Assembly: GCF_910589235.1 (NCBI RefSeq)
Contig: NC_060958.1
Span: forward strand, 7,543,919-7,607,918
Length of the DNA: 64,000 nucleotides
Reading direction: 5' to 3'
Source: Vespa crabro
Lineage: Eukaryota; Arthropoda; Insecta; Hymenoptera; Vespidae
Position numbers and translations under genes: made by a program. This document shows, piece by piece, positions 58,855-64,000 of this stretch. Positions within the stretch are counted from its first letter, which is position 1. Each line of letters starts with the position of its first letter. The notes below the pieces were generated by a model, which saw only the letters and a list, made by a program, of their open reading frames with translations, was not told where the DNA came from and searched no databases.

Positions 58855-59189
58855 CGCATACATATACACACACATATCCTCTCAAAGTTAACCCTACGTT
58901 TAATACGAACGGTAAATTCGACGTAGCAAATAGAGACTCTCGACGACACGCTTTTAATACCATTGGCTTGTTTAATCATTAAGAACATTTTTTTCTTTTT
59001 TGGATGAGAAAATTCGTTTGAAGTCACATGTCTCTCTCTCTCTCTCTCTCTCTCATTTTATTTTTCTTTCTCTCTCGGTAATTATGATTCTTCGAATTCC
59101 TACGTTCTTATCGTTTTTAATATTATTCATTTTCATTCTTTTCGAGTATTGGACAACATAAGTCTTTTATGAATGAAAGAAAGGATAAG

Positions 59190-59235
<46 letters not shown>

Positions 59236-59535
59236 GAAAATAAGTATGACTTCTGAAAAAAAAAATAAAACGTGAATTTTAACGTTGCTAGAAGTTTACC
59301 GCGTTAAACGCACCAATTCTCCCTCTCTCTCTCTCTCTCTCTCTTTTTTCACTCTTTCTTTCTTTCTTCCACGAACTAACTTAAATCAGCTCAATTAAAC
59401 GACGAGTTAGTTATCTCGTTTCTTATCTCTAGCTTCTCCTTCTACTCGTTCTCCAAGCTCTGAAAAGTTTTCATCGAAGGTCTGGTCTACCTGCCAAGCG
59501 ATCACGTTTTCACGATGTTATCCTTATAACGACGT

Positions 59536-59536
<1 letters not shown>

Positions 59537-59585
<49 letters not shown>
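59537..59585. repeat. (GA)n microsatellite
   Basis: Pure AG repeat of about 48 bases. Confidence 0.93.
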
Positions 59586-59586
<1 letters not shown>

Positions 59587-60147
59587 CAAGACAAATTCGC
59601 GATTAGTCCGTGATTAATTTTTTACCTTCGAAATTTCATTCGAAAACTTTCAAATATGTAATAAAAATCAATGACAACGGACAACGTTTCTACCCCATCT
59701 TCCTTTTTCTTTATTTTCCCTTGTCTTTCCCTTCTCTTTCTTCTTTTCTTCTTTTTTGTCTGTTCTTTTTTTTTTTTTTATACGTCATTAATATTTCAGT
59801 AGGTACATATCGATTTTTTTCTTTCTCTCTCTCTCTCTCTCTCTTTTTTTTCTTCGAAACGCAAACGATTGCAATGGTTAACGAGTTATCTCATGGAAGA
59901 AGTAAAGAGGGGAGGGGGAAGAACAGGAAAAAAAGAACAAAAAAATGTAAGTTACGTATTTTGCAAAGTTAAAAGAATTGGTACGGTCAGAACGTTGGTC
60001 CTTTTTCGAAAGAGCTGAAGCGAGTATAAAGCGAGATGGAATCGAACGAGATGGTGCGATTGTGTGTGTATGTGTGTGTGGAGTGTGTGTGTATGTGTAT
60101 GTGTGAAAAAGAGCGAGAGAGTGCAAGAAAAAGAGAGATATAGAGAG

Positions 60148-60149
<2 letters not shown>

Positions 60150-60207
<58 letters not shown>
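60150..60207. repeat. (GA)n microsatellite
   Basis: Pure AG repeat of about 55 bases, preceded by TG-rich sequence at 60060-60106. Confidence 0.92.
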
Positions 60208-60212
<5 letters not shown>

Positions 60213-60547
60213 TGGTAGGAGTTTGAGAAGGAAGAAAAGACGAAGGAGAGATGGTGGAAACGCGGCGCCAGAGGCGACTGACGCGTCTGATGAGACCTTC
60301 CCTCTCGCTTCTCGAACCCTCAGCCATCTCTTTTCCTCTCTTGCCAACCACCCTTCTCTTTTTCTACCCTCTTTACCGTGACGCGTTCACCGTCTCCCTC
60401 CCCTCTATTTTCTTTCTTACTCCACTCTAACGCTTCTCTCGTTTCTCTGCTTCCCTTCGTACTACTCCTCCTTCGGATCAGCCTTCAGCTTTCCTCCAGC
60501 TACAGTGATTACTGCTTCACGGCGCCCATGGCAGCGCCACTTTGCAC

Positions 60548-60700
60548 CCTTCTTCTTCTTCTTCTCCTTCTTCTTCTTCTTCTTCTTCTTCTTCTTCTTC
60601 TTCTTCTTCTAATACCACTACTAGTACTTTCGACTACTACTACTATTACTACTACTACAACTACTTCTACTACTACTGCTGCTGCTGCTGTTACTACCAC
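60548..60700. repeat. (CTT)n-(TAC)n trinucleotide block
   Basis: About 60 bases of CTT repeat run into an imperfect TAC/TGC trinucleotide block. All six frames stay open here only because the unit length is three. Confidence 0.92.
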
Positions 60701-63253
60701 CAGTATTGCTGTTACTACATTGAAAGCACCTTTTCGCTTCCATCTCGTCCTCCTTTGACCTCTCCGTACCTATTCCCCTTCTCCAGTCTAACTTTCCTGT
60801 ATCTCTACGAATCAATCTTTGGTCTCGCTAGTTTAACATCGATACGTTCTTAACCTTACGGGAAGAAAATATTTTATTTCATTTTTATTCGATCTTAATT
60901 GTCAAAGATATTATCGTTCGGAGTAAGAGAGAGGTCGAGAAGTTAACGGTAGAAAATTTGCGAAGGAATTTTATTTTCTTCCTTCTTTCTTTCTTTTCTT
61001 TTTTTTTTTTTTGTTTCTTTTTATCAAAAGAAAGACATAATCGTTTTATGGTCGTTAAATCATTCAGTTTTATTATAACAAAATCTAATATGATAAAGCG
61101 AATCTATATATAATGAAGTCTATTATAATAATCGTTATTATCATCGAAATTCTTCTAGATTTAAAGTAGAGTCCTCGTTTTAAATCAAAATCCTTTTCCT
61201 TTACCTTTACCGATAACCTTCGTATATAAGACGACGGTTCGGATAGTACTGCGGTGGGATCAAAGTGCAATCTAATCGCGTAATGGCGGGGTATTAGGAT
61301 ACCGAAGTCCGGACTTGGAACTCGTAGACGTGGTAATTAAGGAACGCGGCGAGGCGCGATGAGGTGCACACGGTTCCCTTATTAGAAGTCGGAAGTTCGA
61401 AGGCTCAGTCTCGAAGTGTCAGTGTACAAAGTTCGTTTCTCAAGACGGTCGGCATATCCACCTGTCTCTAGGATTTTCACGATCCTGTTATAACGATTCG
61501 ATTACGAGCCGAGAAATAATCGAGATATCTTATTTCATTTGGAAACAACATTTCTCTCTTATTTGTAAATAAAATTTCGTCACGTTTGTTAAACAGAACG
61601 ATCAAGGCTGAACGTGAATCCTATTTCTTTTTTTTCCTTTTTGTTTCTTTTTTTTTTCTTTTTTTTGACTTTCTCTTTTCTTTTTCTTTTTTTTTTTCTT
61701 TTTCTCTTTTTTTAGTCTAGGATCTTGAGACCACCGGAAATTGGTCGTTGCGCTTGTGCTTGCCGTAGCCTCTCTCGTTTTCTCAGCTCTCAAAGGTGAT
61801 TTCGAAAATTGGCTGGATAAATTGGCCGATTTACGTGTACATCGTTAGATTCCTTTAAGTCAGAGGACCAAGTCCGCGGGGCACGGGATAGGTAACGTCA
61901 GGTAGCGTTCTGTCGTGTATTTTTAGATTCTTTTAGGTTCGCCGAGTGGTGCTTTCGAAATTCCTCTCAAAGGAAGAGGAACTCTTATTCTTGAGAGCGT
62001 GTTAAGTGAGTTAGAAGTGAAGAGAACGAAAGAATCGATACTTAGTATGGATTCATCGAAACTCGTATAGAACCTTCATATTATCATTCTCGATAAGTGT
62101 TATGTTCTCTCTCTCTCTTTTTCTTTTTTTTTTTTTTTAATATTTCACGAAAGGTGGACACGAATCGTAAAAAGAGATACGTATGAACGAGGAAAGGTAG
62201 AAGAGCTGGTAATAACAGCTGATATTCCACCTGCCATAATCAGGGCGAATTGGCCCTTTGCCACGAGTCCGACGGCGCACGAAATACCCTGTGATCTGTA
62301 ACGTTAATCAGGAACGTCAGGACAATTATTATAGTTCTAGCGCAGGTGGTGGCTACGTTAACGTGTGAGCATAGTATTCACAAACATACTCGAGCGAAAA
62401 CATGCACAAACGCGAACAGGAACTATACACCGAGGGATCCTTTCTCTTTCGATTTATTTCATCGTTCGTTTCTATCCTTCGCCTTCCATCAAACGGCGGC
62501 ATTTTTGATAGAAAAGGTTCCACGGTACGGGAACTCCTGCGGGCACCTTTCCGTAAACAGATTCTCGTTATCCGCGCGAGTGTTGCTCTCTCACGTTTTA
62601 CCCTCGGGCGAACGAGGCGCGAGGCAATTTTCAATTCCACGGTGTAATTAATTAAGCGAGCAAGCCGAGGGAAACCGCTCGACGGAGTCGGTTTACGCGT
62701 ATTCGCTCCTCGTTCAGGAAAGACGGTTAATTGCACGGAAAGGTGCATGTCCGAATTCCAGCTAAAGTTTCACCTTTGCGTTCCTATTTTCCGCAATATT
62801 ATATCCCAACTCCCGTGAAACTATTCGCAAAACAATTTTCGTCTTTACATAGTGGATTCGGCGATAACGTTTCTTCGATTTGACGGCTCGTCATTCTTTC
62901 AAATTTCTCGCCCATTTATTATTATATTTAAATGATCTCCCTTTTATCATTCTTTTTTTTTTATGTTCTTATTTCTTTTTTTATCTTGAAAGTGACTAAA
63001 AAAAAAAAGACGCTCAATTAAATACATCTTTCGCTACTTACTTCGAGGTCAAAGGGTATACAGATTTACTTTTTTTTTTCTTTTGAAAAAAGGATCCTCA
63101 GAATAGAATTTAAAATCAGGCAAAGACCTTTATTAAAATTCGAGAGTCGTATCAGCCCAAGAAGAAGAATCTTTGGATTATTCTACGAAGAGAGAATTGT
63201 ACTACACTCCCGGACCGGCTATCCTTTTCATTCGTATTTTTCTCTTTCGATTT

Positions 63254-63289
<36 letters not shown>

Positions 63290-63463
63290 TATCTATCTAT
63301 CTATCCTTTGGCTTGAGCATGCTTGAAGAAATCGTTATCTCGTGGTAGCTAGTGCCAACGCGATAAGCTTCTTTTCCTTTTGCTTTGCTGCTTTGCGAAC
63401 GATGCCGATGGCGCTCACATAAATTTTTTCTTTTTTTTTTCTTTTAAATTAATGACTTACATC

Positions 63464-63466
<3 letters not shown>

Positions 63467-63512
<46 letters not shown>
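63467..63512. repeat. (TA)n microsatellite
   Basis: TA repeat of about 45 bases. Confidence 0.92.
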
Positions 63513-63515
<3 letters not shown>

Positions 63516-64000
63516 TAAATGTAGATATAGTTTAATCTAAAGATGGTCACACAAGGTAAGACGGGATAATTTTCTAGAGAGCTTGAAGTTCGTACTTACT
63601 ACCGTGGTACGCTCTCTGTTATAGTAAGGTATAAGGGTCTATAATTCAGTATCGGTAGGGTCGAAGAGGCACGAGAGTCTCAGGTGCTGGCAAGTCGATT
63701 CGGTAGATACCTCGAGTGCACGTTGCGTCCGTTTGACGGACACGAGCCACGCCTATGGCCCGACGCAATGGCCCTATCAATTTTCGCCGCCCTCTAATTT
63801 GCCACCCTCTGTTCTCGGTCTACCTGTCTCCCCCTTTCTCTATCGTAGTGGCTCCTCGCTTCTTGATCTTGACGCTCGATACTTAAACCGTAACGAGACT
63901 CGATGACTACGTTCCATACTATTTCAATGTACACACACACAAACACACACACATACACACAAATATGCATATATGTACGTATCTAAATGTATTTAAATAT

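Larger units (their letters stand above)
57771..64000. other. Gene-free 3' end of window, rich in GA/CT repeats
   Basis: No coding exon with splice or homology support in 6.2 kb. It contains many GA/CT tracts (58209-58251, 58369-58420, 58542-58570, 58790-58850, 59031-59054, 59196-59232, 59320-59343, 59537-59585, 59825-59843, 60150-60207), a (CTT)n-(TAC)n trinucleotide block (60548-60700), (CT)n/(ATCT)n at 63255-63305, (TA)n at 63467-63512 and (CA)n near 63930-63960. The 61240-62900 part is more GC-rich and unique; it may be promoter or noncoding 5' exon sequence of a gene beyond the window. Open frames here (for example 62353-62748 on the minus strand) have no recognisable domain. Confidence 0.5.

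Noticed and set aside
60378..60758. 126-codon plus-strand frame with poly-Leu and poly-Thr
   Set aside because: Produced by CTT and TAC trinucleotide repeats, which stay open in all frames.
62353..62748. 131-codon minus-strand frame and overlapping plus-strand frames
   Set aside because: Open in several frames at once, basic and without any recognisable motif; typical of GC-richer noncoding sequence.

Overview
The window is nuclear DNA from an insect, most probably an aculeate hymenopteran. The evidence is split genes with short GT-AG introns, strongly AT-rich introns and spacers, many (GA/CT)n, (TA)n and (GT)n tracts, and insect gene content (a torso-type receptor, a gustatory receptor, a CG3556-type protein, three SLC13/Indy-family transporters). 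The order is inferred from overall character and is not proven. I found no tRNA, rRNA, CRISPR array or bacterial gene.

Fourteen protein-coding genes were rebuilt by joining exons whose splice phases agree. From left to right: the 3' part of SMG9 (+, 1-1368); single-exon Dr1/NC2-beta (-, 1659-2162); a torso-like receptor tyrosine kinase (+, 2534-5372); PIG-S (+, 6237-16953), whose 8.3 kb first intron holds a complete SLC13 transporter on the other strand (6810-9643); a two-lobed nucleoside-deoxyribosyltransferase-like/EF-hand protein (-, 18407-22375); Hikeshi (+, 25714-26582); a myotubularin-related phosphatase with FYVE finger (+, 29033-34089); a gustatory receptor (-, 35272-37514); PAGR1/PA1 (+, 39681-40367); two further SLC13 transporters in tandem (-, 41494-43769 and 45090-47828); a secreted CG3556/cobalamin-binding-family protein (+, 53197-55206); and a small unrecognised acidic protein (-, 56846-57770).

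Most are unrelated housekeeping genes: mRNA surveillance, transcription repression, GPI anchoring, Hsp70 import, phosphoinositide turnover and histone methylation complexes. The functional cluster that stands out is the SLC13 set. The tandem pair share five identical exon lengths. The nested third copy keeps the same total lengths over two blocks but has different introns. One tandem copy has lost the SNT substrate/sodium motif.

From about 47.8 kb onward coding density falls. The region is dominated by GA/CT microsatellites, one MITE-like element with ACAGGGTGA ends (49006-49393), and moderately GC-rich unannotated sequence near 61-63 kb that may be the 5' region of a gene beyond the window. 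The less familiar candidate systems are the duplicated deoxyribosyltransferase/EF-hand protein and the SLC13 family.
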